Positions 1 to 7,985 of a DNA stretch of 64,000 nt are shown here, piece after piece. A program made the position numbers and the translations under genes. A model generated the notes under the pieces. It ran no database searches. It was not told the origin of the DNA and was given only the letters and a program-made list of their open reading frames with translations. Within the stretch, counting starts at the first letter, position 1; the number at the start of each line of letters is the position of its first letter. Source of the DNA: Haloplanus ruber (lineage in GTDB: Archaea; Halobacteriota; Halobacteria; Halobacteriales; Haloferacaceae); assembly GCF_024494725.1 (NCBI RefSeq), contig NZ_JANHDK010000005.1:1-64000 (forward strand). Direction: 5' to 3'.

Positions 1-158
1 ACCACGGGGTAAGAGCTGAACGCATCTAAGCTCGAAACCCACCTGGAAAAGAGGTACCACCGAGGACACTCGTAGAAGACGAGTTAGATAGACTCGGGGT
101 GTACGCGCCAAGGCAACGAGGCGTTCAGCCCGCGAGCACTAACAGTCCAAGCCACATT
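1..158 (+). rRNA. 23S ribosomal RNA, 3' end (partial)
   Basis: The first ~158 bases match my memory of the 3'-terminal domain of haloarchaeal 23S rRNA, including the stretch around 'gagctgaacgcatctaag' and the closing 'cgagcactaacag'. The gene begins outside the window. The exact mature 3' end is inferred by analogy and may be off by several bases. No convincing protein reads through it. Confidence 0.9.
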
Positions 159-283
159 CATTGGAGTCCGCACTGTGACCCGATTTGACTGTCGGGTCCA
201 GGCGCTAACTGGATCGCACGTACACACGGTCGAGAGACCCTCACCGACACTGGTATGACGACGGTTCGATTCCGTCGGTCGGC
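159..283 (+). other. 23S-5S spacer with tRNA-like processing element
   Basis: The spacer holds a perfect 7-bp hairpin (gacccga 177-183 with tcgggtc 192-198). It then holds a tRNA-like mini-structure directly abutting 5S. The acceptor-like strand is ccgac (244-248) paired with gtcgg (278-282). A T-arm mimic has a gacgg (260-264) and ccgtc (272-276) stem with the 7-nt loop ttcgatt. In Haloferax volcanii the 5S 5' end is made in vitro by tRNase Z acting on such a mini-tRNA. The structure here would place the cut after about base 283. The folding is my own reading by eye. Confidence 0.7.
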
Positions 284-406
284 ATGAAGGCGGCCAGAGC
301 GGCAGGGAGACACCCGTACCCATCCCGAACACGGACGTTAAGCCTGCCTGCGTATCGGGCAGTACTGGAGTGGGCGACCCTCTGGGAGTGCCGATTCGCC
401 GCCTCA
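284..406 (+). rRNA. 5S ribosomal RNA
   Basis: This is a 5S rRNA of about 122 nt. The terminal helix pairs aaggcggc near 288 with gccgcct near 399-404. The conserved internal stretch 'cccgtacccatcccgaac' is present, as is 'agtactggagtgggcgacc'. It follows 23S in the usual archaeal order. The haloarchaeal tRNA-Cys often found after 5S is absent; a terminator-like hairpin follows instead. Ends are approximate to a few bases. Confidence 0.95.
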
Positions 407-430
407 CCATTCATACTTCATCACTCTTGG

Positions 431-460
431 CGAGCGACAGCACTGTCGCTCGTCACTTTT
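431..460 (+). terminator. Probable rRNA operon terminator
   Basis: A perfect inverted repeat, cgagcgacag (431-440) and ctgtcgctcg (443-452), with a 2-base centre is followed by the T tract at 457-460. It sits 25 bases after 5S with no tRNA in between, so it most likely ends the rRNA transcript. Archaeal termination relies mainly on the T tract, so the hairpin may also be a processing or protective structure. Confidence 0.6.
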
Positions 461-520
461 CATACACACTACCGGACAGCGACTGCACCGCCGTCTGCCC
501 GGACTACTCCCCGAATTAAT

Positions 521-591
521 CCGATTTAATCGGCGCAAACCCGCGTAAACCCGGCCCAAACCGGGATTTAGCGCTGTCCCGATTTAACGGG
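521..591. repeat. Three AT-centred inverted repeats before a secreted-protein gene
   Basis: There are three short GC-armed, AT-centred inverted repeats in 70 bases: ccgat-tta-atcgg (521-533), cccgg-cccaaa-ccggg (550-565) and cccg-atttaa-cggg (578-591). The word ccgatttaa occurs in the first and the third. The third overlaps the likely TATA element for the gene at 616. They could be operator sites. Nothing else was seen between 461 and 615. Confidence 0.4.
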
Positions 592-615
592 GTGAGGAAC
601 TAGGGACCGAACGGA

Positions 616-2232
616 ATGAACGCACAACGAACCGGTGCGATACTGATGGCAGTCGCGTTACTGGCGTCGGCAGTGGGCCCGGCCGCAGTGGCCGCACAGT
701 CGAGTTCGCTGTCGGTCGACGTAACACAGGACGAGAAGACAGGCGTCGCGACGGTTTTCGTCGCGAGCAACGACACGGCCATAGAGAACGCGACGGTGAT
801 TGTGACCGCCGACGGAAACGAGACGTACGCTGGGACTGGCGAGTACGAGACCGGCGGGAACGGAACGGTGGCCCTCCCCACGCCCGAGGAGTCGGTGACG
901 GTCACCGTTGCGGCGACGGGCGATGACGACGCGGCGACGACCACCGTCACGCTCGATCCCGCGCTCGGCGTGACGGTGACGGGTGCCGACGACGGATCGG
1001 TCATAGTGACGGTGACACGCGGAAACGAGACGGTCGGGAACGCGACGGTAACCGCCACCGCGAACGCGACGTACGCGGACACGGGTGAGTACACGACCGA
1101 CGCGAACGGGACGGTCACGCTGGCTAACCCTTCCGAGTCGGTCGAGTTGACGATCACAGCCACGGACGATGGTGACACGACGACGCGGTCGGTGAGCGTC
1201 CAGCCGGTCGAGACGCTCGCGGTGGGTGTCGATCAGGCCGACGACGGAACGGCCACGGTGTCGGTCGGACGGCTCGGCGACCCAGTCGCGAACGCGACGG
1301 TCACGGTGTCGGTCGAGGGCAACGGCTCCTACACCGGGACTGGCGAGTACACAACCGACGCGAACGGAACGGTCGTGGTGCCCGCGCCGGCGGAGGCAGT
1401 GACGGTCACCGTTGCGGCGACGAAGGGCGACGAGACGGCGACGACGACGGTCGACCTGTCGCCGCCGGAGTCGACCGGCCCGTTCGGTCAGATCGTCTCG
1501 GCGTTCGTCGACACACTGAACGGGGCGGGCTTCAGCGGCCCGCTTGGCCAGCAGGTGTCGGAGTTCGTGACGAACAACAACCCGTCGAACGCCAACGCCA
1601 GCGAGCGCGGCCCGCCGGAGAATGCGGGACCGCCGGCGGACGCGGGTCCGGATCGTGACGCGGACGAGGACGACGCGGCCGACGGCAACGAGACCAACGA
1701 GGAGGGCAACGAGTCTCGGATCGTTCCTGCCGGCCCGCCGACCGAGAGTCCGGGTAACTCCGGGTCAGCACCAGGGCAATCCGACGGTGACGAAGCCGAC
1801 AACGAGGAGTCAGACGACCGGGGCGAACCGACCGATGACGACGAGCAGTCGGACGACCAGGGCGGATCGAACGATGCGGAGAGCGAGGGCGCACCGGGCA
1901 ACTCCGGGTCGGCACCGGGCCAGTCTGACGGTGACGACGCGGACGAAGGCGATGACAGTGACGACGCGGACGATGACAGTGACGACGCGGACGAAGGTGA
2001 TGACGGTGACAACGAGGACAGCGAGGACGCGGAGAGTGAGAACGGCGACGCCGACGAGGCGGAGTCGGACAGCGCGGACAACGACGCCGGCGACGACGGC
2101 GGTAGTAACGGCAATGGCGGCGGTAACGGAAACAGCGGTGGCAACGGTAACGGCGGCAGTAACGGAAACAGCGGTGGCAACGGTAACGGCGGCGGTAATG
2201 GAAACAGCGGCGGTAACGGCAACGGCCGGTAA
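616..2232 (+). CDS. Secreted three-repeat glycoprotein with acidic and Gly/Asn-rich tail
   Basis: This 538-residue protein is unrecognised as a named family. Residues 1-28 form a Sec-type signal peptide with likely cleavage after AVAA; there is no twin-arginine motif. Three tandem domains of about 80 residues follow (32-114, 116-196, 199-281). They have alternating Val/Thr beta-strand character and a shared motif TGEYxTxxNGT, as in Ig-like or carboxypeptidase-regulatory-like folds. From about 325 to 500 the chain is an Asp/Glu/Ser-rich linker with repeated PGNSGSAPGQS. The last ~40 residues are (GNGNS/GG)n. Eleven Asn-X-Ser/Thr sequons lie in the three domains. No C-terminal sorting signal or membrane anchor is seen, so it is probably released or held by partners in the S-layer. 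The start follows a TATA-like atttaa at 582-587. Confidence 0.8.
   Translation: MNAQRTGAILMAVALLASAVGPAAVAAQSSSLSVDVTQDEKTGVATVFVASNDTAIENATVIVTADGNETYAGTGEYETGGNGTVALPTPEESVTVTVAATGDDDAATTTVTLDPALGVTVTGADDGSVIVTVTRGNETVGNATVTATANATYADTGEYTTDANGTVTLANPSESVELTITATDDGDTTTRSVSVQPVETLAVGVDQADDGTATVSVGRLGDPVANATVTVSVEGNGSYTGTGEYTTDANGTVVVPAPAEAVTVTVAATKGDETATTTVDLSPPESTGPFGQIVSAFVDTLNGAGFSGPLGQQVSEFVTNNNPSNANASERGPPENAGPPADAGPDRDADEDDAADGNETNEEGNESRIVPAGPPTESPGNSGSAPGQSDGDEADNEESDDRGEPTDDDEQSDDQGGSNDAESEGAPGNSGSAPGQSDGDDADEGDDSDDADDDSDDADEGDDGDNEDSEDAESENGDADEAESDSADNDAGDDGGSNGNGGGNGNSGGNGNGGSNGNSGGNGNGGGNGNSGGNGNGR
2095..2231 (+). repeat. Gly/Asn-coding tandem DNA repeat at the 3' end of the secreted-protein gene
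   Basis: Imperfect tandem units built from ggtaacggaaacagcggc and ggcaacggtaacggcggc encode the GNGNSGGNGNGG tail. Such a low-complexity tract is prone to copy-number change by slippage, so its length may vary between strains. It ends one codon before the stop. Confidence 0.7.
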
Positions 2233-2253
2233 CTGACGCGGTCCTTCCGTTCT

Positions 2254-2610
2254 TCAGTCGTCGAGAGCAGCGTCGAGCGCCGCCGGCGAGCAGTTCGCGA
2301 GGTCGGCGGCCCGGTCGAGTGAGAGGTTTCGCCGGCGGACGGCGACGGCCGCGCCGGCGACGACGAACGGATCGGTGTCGGTTCCAGGGGTCCACGCCCG
2401 CTCGTCGAGTGAGGGGTCATGCTCGACTGCGAGCGATCCGACGGTCAGCAGCGTCACCGCGAGCGGATCGACCCCTCTGACCGTCCCATCCGTGTCCTCG
2501 GAATCGGTGGTTGCGGCGTCGACGACGCCTGCAAGGGCGAGCGCGGCCTCCGGATCGTCACCAACTAGCGCGTGGTCGATGGCGGCCGTCCGGACTGCCT
2601 CGAAGCTCAT
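2254..2610 (-). CDS. Hypothetical haloarchaeal protein
   Basis: This is a 118-residue soluble alpha-helical protein with no recognised domain. The last ~25 residues (LSLDRAADLANCSPAALDAAL) look like one helix-turn-helix unit, but this is weak. The start at 2610 overlaps the stop of the upstream gene as ATGA, implying translational coupling with the 97-residue protein ending at 2607. The two appear to be a two-gene operon transcribed leftward. Longer readings to 3039 run through the neighbour in a frame with unusual composition and were not used. Confidence 0.7.
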   Translation of the reverse strand: MSFEAVRTAAIDHALVGDDPEAALALAGVVDAATTDSEDTDGTVRGVDPLAVTLLTVGSLAVEHDPSLDERAWTPGTDTDPFVVAGAAVAVRRRNLSLDRAADLANCSPAALDAALDD

Positions 2611-2900
2611 GGCTCCGGGGTGGAGAGGTCGTGGTCGACGACGGTTCCCTCGGGTGTCAGCGTCACCGTCCCGAGTTCGACGCGCTCGCCGGCGTCGGCG
2701 ACCCGGCCGACCGCCCCGAGCGTTCGTTCTCGGTCGAGTCGCGCCCAGACGGCCTCCTCGACGAGTCGCTGAAAGGCGTCGCGGTCGTCCCACGGGGCCG
2801 TGAGGTCCGAGGGGACGTGGACGAGAAATCGGAGGGCATCGTCGTCGACGCCGATGCTGACGCCGAAGGTGTCCGCCGGCGTCTCGGAGTCGTCGGTCAT
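2607..2900 (-). CDS. Hypothetical acidic protein, first gene of a two-gene operon
   Basis: This is a 97-residue acidic protein with no recognised domain. It has predicted beta-strands near the start (FGVSIG, LRFLVHVP) and near the end (VELGTVTLTPEGTVV). The start at 2900 was chosen because a TATA-like agttatg element (2924-2929 on this strand) lies about 27 nt upstream, which fits a leaderless mRNA. An upstream in-frame start at 3020 would add a Ser/Arg-rich, non-acidic extension and is rejected. The stop overlaps the start of the downstream gene by four bases. Confidence 0.7.
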   Translation of the reverse strand: MTDDSETPADTFGVSIGVDDDALRFLVHVPSDLTAPWDDRDAFQRLVEEAVWARLDRERTLGAVGRVADAGERVELGTVTLTPEGTVVDHDLSTPEP

Positions 2901-3037
2901 ACACACGCTCGGCGCGCCGGCGGCATAACTCGGACGGTCGTTCGTTTTCGACGAGTCGTCGCTCGGCGTGTGAGTGATTATCTGTCGGAGAACCGCGGGA
3001 TGACGCCGTTTTTGATCCACCGTCGCCGACGGGGTGC

Positions 3038-4228
3038 ATGAGCTACGCCATCGGACTCGTCGGCAAGCCCTCGGTGGGCAAGTCGACGTTTTTCAACGCG
3101 GCGACGATGAACGACGTGCCAGAGGGAGCGTATCCGTTCACGACCATCGACCCGAGCATCGGCGAGGCGTACGTCCGCGTCGACTGTGCGGCCCCGGAGT
3201 TCGGCGAGACCTGTACCCCGAGTGTCGGCTACTGCGACGACGGCACGCGGTTCGTCCCGGTGCAACTCGTCGACGTCGCCGGCCTCATCCCCGGCGCCCA
3301 CGAGGGGCATGGTCTCGGCAACCAGTTCCTGAGCGACCTCAACGAGACGGACGTCCTAGTCCACGTCGTCGACTTCTCGGGCAAGACCGACAGCGAGGGC
3401 GAACCCACGGAGGGCCACGACCCACGCGACGACATCGACTTTCTGGAGGCGGAACTCGACCAGTGGTACTTAGAGATCCTCGAGAAGGGAATCGAGCGCT
3501 TCGAGACGAAGTACCACGGCGCAGACGCGGCCATCGAGGCGGACTTGGCCGAGCAGATGAGCGCCTTCCGCACGAACGAAGACGAGATCAAGCAGGTGAT
3601 CCTCTCGCTGGGCCTCGAACTCGATCCCGGAACGTGGGCCGAAGCGGATCGCGAGGCGTTGGCCCGGGAAATACGCAAGCGCACCAAACCCATCGTGATC
3701 GCGGCGAACAAGATCGACGACCCCGCGGCGGCGGCGAACTTCGAGGCGGTTCGGAACGACCCCGACTACGACCACCTCACGGTCGTCCCGGCGAGTGCCC
3801 ACGCGGAGAAGGCGCTGAAAGCCGCCGACGAGGCGGGCACGGTCGACTATCGTCCGGGTGACGACGACTTCGAGATGACGGGCGATCCGAGCGACGAACA
3901 GGCGGCGGGCCTAGATCAGATCGGCGACCTGCTCGCGACGTACGGCGGGACGGGCGTCCAGGCGTCGCTGGAGGCGGCGCTGTTCGACGCACTCGACCTC
4001 ATCGCGGTGTTCCCGGGGAGCGACGACGGGGCGACGAGCGAGAAGGGGGCCTTCCGCGATTGCTTCCTCCTGCCCGACGGATCGACTACAGCGGATTTCG
4101 CCCACCACATCCACTCGGATCTGGGCGATGGACTGCTCCACGGCATCGACTGCCGGTCGTCGCGACAGATCGGCGGCAGTCACGAACTCGACGACCGCGA
4201 CGTGGTCGAGTTGGTGACGACGAACTAG
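3038..4228 (+). CDS. ychF: YchF/Obg-type redox-regulated ATPase-GTPase
   Basis: This 396-residue P-loop protein belongs to the OBG/YchF family of translation-associated nucleotide hydrolases. The G1 motif GKPSVGKST is at residues 9-17, the G3-like DVAGLIPGA near residue 80, and a G4 NKID near residue 226. A long helical insertion separates G3 and G4, and a C-terminal TGS-type domain ends the protein. It probably binds ribosomes, as family members do. A T-rich TATA-like element at 3009-3014 lies 27 nt before the start, so the mRNA is probably leaderless. Its stop shares bases with the stop of the convergent gene at 4225. Confidence 0.9.
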   Translation: MSYAIGLVGKPSVGKSTFFNAATMNDVPEGAYPFTTIDPSIGEAYVRVDCAAPEFGETCTPSVGYCDDGTRFVPVQLVDVAGLIPGAHEGHGLGNQFLSDLNETDVLVHVVDFSGKTDSEGEPTEGHDPRDDIDFLEAELDQWYLEILEKGIERFETKYHGADAAIEADLAEQMSAFRTNEDEIKQVILSLGLELDPGTWAEADREALAREIRKRTKPIVIAANKIDDPAAAANFEAVRNDPDYDHLTVVPASAHAEKALKAADEAGTVDYRPGDDDFEMTGDPSDEQAAGLDQIGDLLATYGGTGVQASLEAALFDALDLIAVFPGSDDGATSEKGAFRDCFLLPDGSTTADFAHHIHSDLGDGLLHGIDCRSSRQIGGSHELDDRDVVELVTTN

Positions 4229-4746
4229 TCCATCGCGGCCAGTGGGGCCTCGAGCGCCTCCCGGACGCTCGCGGACTTGACCGCCCAGCGGTCGCCGTCG
4301 AAGACGTGACGCTCGGCCCGGACGAAGGAGTCGCCGCTTCCCCAGGGGGCGGCGTAGGCGACGCCGACGAAGACGAGGCCGACGGGCTTCCCGTCGGTGC
4401 CCCCGGTCGGTCCAGCGATGCCGGTGGTGGCGACACCCCAGTCCGTCCGCGCCGTGTCGCGAACCCCTTGTGCCATCTCGCGGGCGACGGGGGCCGAGAC
4501 GGCGCCGTGGGCGTCGAGTGACTCCCGACTCACCCCGAGGTCGGTCAGTTTGGCGTCGTTCGAGTAGGCGACCACCCCCCGGTCGAAGTAGTCACTCGAC
4601 CCAGGGACGTCGGTCAGTCGCGAACCGACCAGCCCTCCCGTGAGGGATTCGGCGACGGCAAGCGTCTCGTCCCGCTCCCGAAGGCGACGACCGAGGTGGC
4701 GTTCGGGGGCGTCGGCGGCCGGTCCGCGGTCGGTCTCGTCTGTCAT
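4225..4746 (-). CDS. pncC: CinA C-terminal-type nicotinamide-nucleotide amidohydrolase
   Basis: This 173-residue protein matches the stand-alone CinA C-terminal (PncC) family, which deamidates nicotinamide mononucleotide in NAD salvage. Visible motifs are LAVAESLTGGLVGSRLTDVPG near residue 30, VVAYSND, and the conserved ATTGIAGPTGGTDGKPVG loop. The start at 4746 (MTDETD) was preferred over 4809 because the extension is basic and atypical. Its stop codon lies in the palindrome ctag (4225-4228), which also supplies the stop of ychF on the other strand. Confidence 0.85.
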   Translation of the reverse strand: MTDETDRGPAADAPERHLGRRLRERDETLAVAESLTGGLVGSRLTDVPGSSDYFDRGVVAYSNDAKLTDLGVSRESLDAHGAVSAPVAREMAQGVRDTARTDWGVATTGIAGPTGGTDGKPVGLVFVGVAYAAPWGSGDSFVRAERHVFDGDRWAVKSASVREALEAPLAAMD

Positions 4747-4806
4747 ACCCCCCGTTCGACGCCGACGTTCATCAATCGCGTGCCGGTCGGGGTTCCCCAG
4801 CCGACT

Positions 4807-4813
4807 CATTTAT
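4807..4813 (+). promoter_or_regulatory. TATA box fixing the start of the 4839 gene
   Basis: A cattTATg element is centred about 29 nt before the ATG at 4839. It contains an in-frame ATG (4812) that would otherwise be taken as the start. An ATG inside the TATA box cannot be transcribed from that promoter, so 4839 is the likely start of a leaderless mRNA. Confidence 0.65.
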
Positions 4814-4838
4814 GTCGGGCGAGGTGAGTGAAACCCAC

Positions 4839-5741
4839 ATGGCAGACGAGACAATCGCCTTCGTCGGACTGGGGATCATGGGCGGACCGATGGCGAAGAA
4901 CCTGCTGGATGCGGGCTACACCGTGATCGGGCACAACCGGTCACAGGAACCGGTCGACGAACACGTCGCCGCCGGCGGCGAGGCGGCCGAAACTCCGAAG
5001 GAGGCGGCCGAACGCGCCGACGTGACGATCATGTGTCTTCCCGACCACGACGTCGTCGCGGAGGTCATGCGCGAGGAGGACGGAGTGCTCGCCGGTCTGA
5101 GCGAGGGCGACGTGGTGATCGACAACTCGACAATCTCACCGATGGTGACCGAGGAACTCGCCGCGGAGGTCCGCGACCGAGGCGCCCGGATGCTCGACGC
5201 ACCGATCAGCGGCGGCGAGGAGGGTGCCATCGAGGCGTCGCTCTCGATCATGGTCGGCGGCGACGAGGACGTCCTCGAGGAGTGCCGGCCCATCCTCGAG
5301 GTCATGGGTGAGACGATTACCTACTGTGGCGACAACGGCGCCGGACAGGTCACCAAGGCCTGCAACCAGATTGTCGTCGCGGGGACGATGGAAGCCGTCA
5401 GCGAGGCGCTCGTGTTCGCCTACAAGGCCGGTGCGGATCTCGAGGCCGTCGTCGACGCCATCAGTGGCGGCGCCGCCGGCTGTTGGACCTTGGACAATCG
5501 CGCCCCGAGCATGATCCAGGGCGACTTCGACCCCGGGTTCTTTGCCGACTACCAGTACAAGGACCTCCGGATCGCCACCGACGCCGGCGAGGCGTACGGG
5601 TCGCCGATGCCACAGACTGAACTCGTCCACGAGATGTACAAGTCCATGGTCGAGACCGGACGCGGAAAGGACGACAACTCCGGTGTGATGCAGGTAATCG
5701 AGGATCTGGCTGGCGTCGAAGCGCGGGTCGAGGACGACTGA
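4839..5741 (+). CDS. NAD(P)-dependent beta-hydroxyacid dehydrogenase
   Basis: This 300-residue enzyme belongs to the 3-hydroxyisobutyrate / tartronate-semialdehyde reductase family. The Rossmann motif GLGIMGGPMAKNLL is near the N-terminus. The substrate-binding DAPISGGEEGA motif is near residue 125, and the catalytic-lysine region GAGQVTKACNQ near residue 175. The C-terminal helical domain is complete. It reduces or oxidises a small 3-hydroxy or 2-hydroxy-3-oxo acid; the exact substrate cannot be read. No pathway neighbour is adjacent. Confidence 0.85.
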   Translation: MADETIAFVGLGIMGGPMAKNLLDAGYTVIGHNRSQEPVDEHVAAGGEAAETPKEAAERADVTIMCLPDHDVVAEVMREEDGVLAGLSEGDVVIDNSTISPMVTEELAAEVRDRGARMLDAPISGGEEGAIEASLSIMVGGDEDVLEECRPILEVMGETITYCGDNGAGQVTKACNQIVVAGTMEAVSEALVFAYKAGADLEAVVDAISGGAAGCWTLDNRAPSMIQGDFDPGFFADYQYKDLRIATDAGEAYGSPMPQTELVHEMYKSMVETGRGKDDNSGVMQVIEDLAGVEARVEDD

Positions 5742-5783
5742 CGGCGTGGCCGGAACCGCTTTGTCCCGCGAATCGCCTGTGAG

Positions 5784-6215
5784 TTACACCACGTCGTCGT
5801 GGTCCATCAGGGGTCGGTCCCGGTCGGCAGGCGCGGGGTCGTAGGTGACGATTTCGAGCAGGTTCCCGGACGGGTCGAGGAAGTAGAACCCCTCGAACGC
5901 GCCCCAGTCGTAGGGTCCCTGGTTCGGGAACTGGCCGTCAAGCTCCGCCATCAGTGACTCGTAGGTCTCGCGGTCGGTCTCGAAGGCGACGTGAGCCTTA
6001 TCGAGCGGGTGATCGAGTCCTCGGTCGTCCCACCCCTCGCCGCGCCCCGTTTCGACGAGCGTGACGACGGTGCCGCCGTCGGTCTCGAACATGACGTGTG
6101 CGCCCGTGAAATCCTCCGGCGGTCGCAGGAGGTCGAGGTCGAGAACGTCCCGATAGAAGGCGTACGCGGCGTCGAGGTCGTCGACATCGATGTTGATGTG
6201 ATCGACGGCGTCCAT
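5784..6215 (-). CDS. VOC-superfamily (glyoxalase/bleomycin-resistance fold) protein
   Basis: This 143-residue vicinal-oxygen-chelate protein has two beta-alpha-beta-beta-beta modules. It opens with VDHINIDVDDLDAAYAFYRDVL. Candidate metal ligands are His near residue 6, His near residue 69 and Glu in NLLEIVTY near residue 120. Members are lyases, dioxygenases or isomerases, and the substrate here is unknown. A tatag element at 6240-6245 lies 28 nt upstream of the start, supporting a leaderless mRNA. It is divergent from cofG. Confidence 0.85.
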   Translation of the reverse strand: MDAVDHINIDVDDLDAAYAFYRDVLDLDLLRPPEDFTGAHVMFETDGGTVVTLVETGRGEGWDDRGLDHPLDKAHVAFETDRETYESLMAELDGQFPNQGPYDWGAFEGFYFLDPSGNLLEIVTYDPAPADRDRPLMDHDDVV

Positions 6216-6298
6216 GCTGGCACTGGTCGGCCGGTCCCGATATAGGTTTTCCCTCCGTACCGCGAGGATTTTTTATCGTCGGGCGACGAGCGGAGGCC

Positions 6299-7438
6299 AT
6301 GTCACGGGCCCCCGAGACGGACGACGAGCAGGTCGACCCCGACACGCTGGTGGATGCCGGCGCCGTCGACGACCTACTCGCCGTAACCCCGGCAGACGTC
6401 GGCCCGGCGCCGGAACTCACCTTCGCCCGGAACGTCTTCCTGCCGCTAACGACCGCCTGCCGGTACACCTGTACGTACTGTACCTTCTACGACGTGCCCG
6501 GCGAGGCCACCCTGATGCCACCGGAAGCGATCCGCGAGCAACTCCACTTCGGCGCCGAAGCCGGCTGCACCGAGGCGCTCTTTACTTTCGGCGACGCGCC
6601 GGACGAGCGATACACGGCCATCCACGACCAACTCGACGACTGGGGGTACGACACCGTCCTCGACTACCTCTACGACGCCTGCGAGATGGCCCTCGACGTC
6701 GGCCTGCTCCCTCACAGCAACCCCGGCGACCTGCGCGCCGACGAACTGGATCGCCTCGCCGAGGTCAACGCCAGCATGGGGGTGATGCTGGAGACGACGG
6801 CCGATGTAGACGCCCACGCGGGGGCGCGACAGAAGACCCCGGAGCGTCGTTTAGGGACGATCCGTGCCGCCGGTGAGATGGCCGTCCCCTTCACCACAGG
6901 CATCCTCGTCGGCATCGGCGAGTCACGACGCGACCGGGCAGAGAGCCTGCTGGCGATCAGCGAACTCCACAAGCGTTACGACCACGTCCAAGAGGTGATC
7001 GTACAGCCTGTCGTCCCCAACGAGCGCTCGGACTTCGACCGGCCCGCCGTGGCAACCATGCGCGAGACGGTGGCGATGGCGCGGGTTGCCCTGCCGCCCG
7101 AGGTGTCCGTGCAGGTGCCGCCGAATCTCGCACCGACGCGTGACCTGCTCGACTGTGGGGTCGACGACTTGGGCGGCGTCTCCCCGGTCACCGATGACTA
7201 CATCAACCCCGACTACGCGTGGCCGGCGGTCGAGGAACTGTCGGCGCTCGCAGACGAGGCGGGCGTCCCGCTCCACGAACGGCTCCCGACCCACGACCGG
7301 TATCTGCCGGCGGCGTACCGGCGCGGCGCGGTCACGCCGGCCGAGTGCGAGGTCGACCGGGAGTGGCTCCGCCCGGCGATCAGGGACGCGCTCCGCGCGG
7401 ACGACGACGCCGGCCGCCGGTATCGCGCGCTACAGTAA
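6299..7438 (+). CDS. cofG: FO synthase subunit 1 (CofG)
   Basis: This 379-residue radical-SAM enzyme, with CofH, makes the deazaflavin FO, the chromophore of coenzyme F420. The cluster motif is C54-x3-C58-x2-C61 (ACRYTCTYC), followed by conserved VPGEATLM and a SAM-binding GILVGIGE region. The length is usual for the single-subunit archaeal form. A T-rich TATA box at about 6269-6275 sits 27 nt upstream. The partner cofH is 0.5 kb away on the opposite strand. The 3' end overlaps the convergent gene at 7430 by nine bases. Confidence 0.92.
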   Translation: MSRAPETDDEQVDPDTLVDAGAVDDLLAVTPADVGPAPELTFARNVFLPLTTACRYTCTYCTFYDVPGEATLMPPEAIREQLHFGAEAGCTEALFTFGDAPDERYTAIHDQLDDWGYDTVLDYLYDACEMALDVGLLPHSNPGDLRADELDRLAEVNASMGVMLETTADVDAHAGARQKTPERRLGTIRAAGEMAVPFTTGILVGIGESRRDRAESLLAISELHKRYDHVQEVIVQPVVPNERSDFDRPAVATMRETVAMARVALPPEVSVQVPPNLAPTRDLLDCGVDDLGGVSPVTDDYINPDYAWPAVEELSALADEAGVPLHERLPTHDRYLPAAYRRGAVTPAECEVDREWLRPAIRDALRADDDAGRRYRALQ

Positions 7439-7984
7439 TCGCTCCTCGACAGCCGGCAAGCGCTTGCGGACGAGGGTGTAGGCGCCGCCGACGACGATGA
7501 GGACGATGGCGACGCGTCGAACTGCTGGGCCGAAGGCGACGAGGCCCGGGGCGAGCAGGCAGACGGTGAGCAGGTAATCCTCGGGGGCGCCGTCGTAGCG
7601 CACCCAGTACCGCGGCGCGATCCACCGACTCCGGGAGTGGAGATACACCGCCTCCGCGGACGTCCGCTCCCACGGGCGGGCTTCGGTCCCCGCGCCGAAG
7701 GCGTCACTCACGGAGTGGACGGCCGCCGAGAGGAGAAACCAGGCGACAGCGACGGTCTCGGGGCTGGGGGCGATGGCGGCCGCGGCGAGCGCCGGGACCG
7801 CGCCGAGCCAGTAGTAATCGGGGAAGTGAAGGCTTCGACGGTGGACGCCGGCTACGAGGTCCAGATCCGGGAAGATCCCGCCGGCAATCGCGGCCAGCGC
7901 CGCGATGGGGGCCAACTCCGGCGCGACGACCGTCAGCGGAAGCGCGAACAGCAGGCCGACGGCGGCGTGGGTGGTCGCCATCAT
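7430..7984 (-). CDS. DUF457/YdjM-type membrane-bound metal-dependent hydrolase
   Basis: This 184-residue integral membrane protein has four or more hydrophobic segments. It carries the family signature histidines and aspartates: THAAVG near the start, the FPDLDLVAG loop, RSLHFPDYYW and HSVSDAFGAGTEARPW. Family members are predicted metal-dependent phospholipase-C-like hydrolases. It begins one base after the cofH stop, so it is almost certainly cotranscribed with cofH. Two adjacent ATG codons (7984, 7981) could serve. No function in F420 synthesis is known for it. Confidence 0.8.
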   Translation of the reverse strand: MMATTHAAVGLLFALPLTVVAPELAPIAALAAIAGGIFPDLDLVAGVHRRSLHFPDYYWLGAVPALAAAAIAPSPETVAVAWFLLSAAVHSVSDAFGAGTEARPWERTSAEAVYLHSRSRWIAPRYWVRYDGAPEDYLLTVCLLAPGLVAFGPAVRRVAIVLIVVGGAYTLVRKRLPAVEERLL

Positions 7985-7985
7985 C

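Noticed and set aside
260-284. T-arm-like hairpin as the 3' end of a tRNA gene
   Set aside because: No anticodon or D arm is present upstream; it fits a tRNA-like processing element for 5S rRNA instead.
1488-2420. Long leftward open frames (287-310 codons) opposite the secreted-protein gene
   Set aside because: They are Ser/Pro- or Arg-rich mirror images of the Asp/Glu/Gly-coding repeat on the + strand and have no promoter or domain.
4812-4838. Upstream in-frame ATG of the hydroxyacid dehydrogenase
   Set aside because: It lies inside the TATA box, and the added nine residues are not part of the Rossmann fold.
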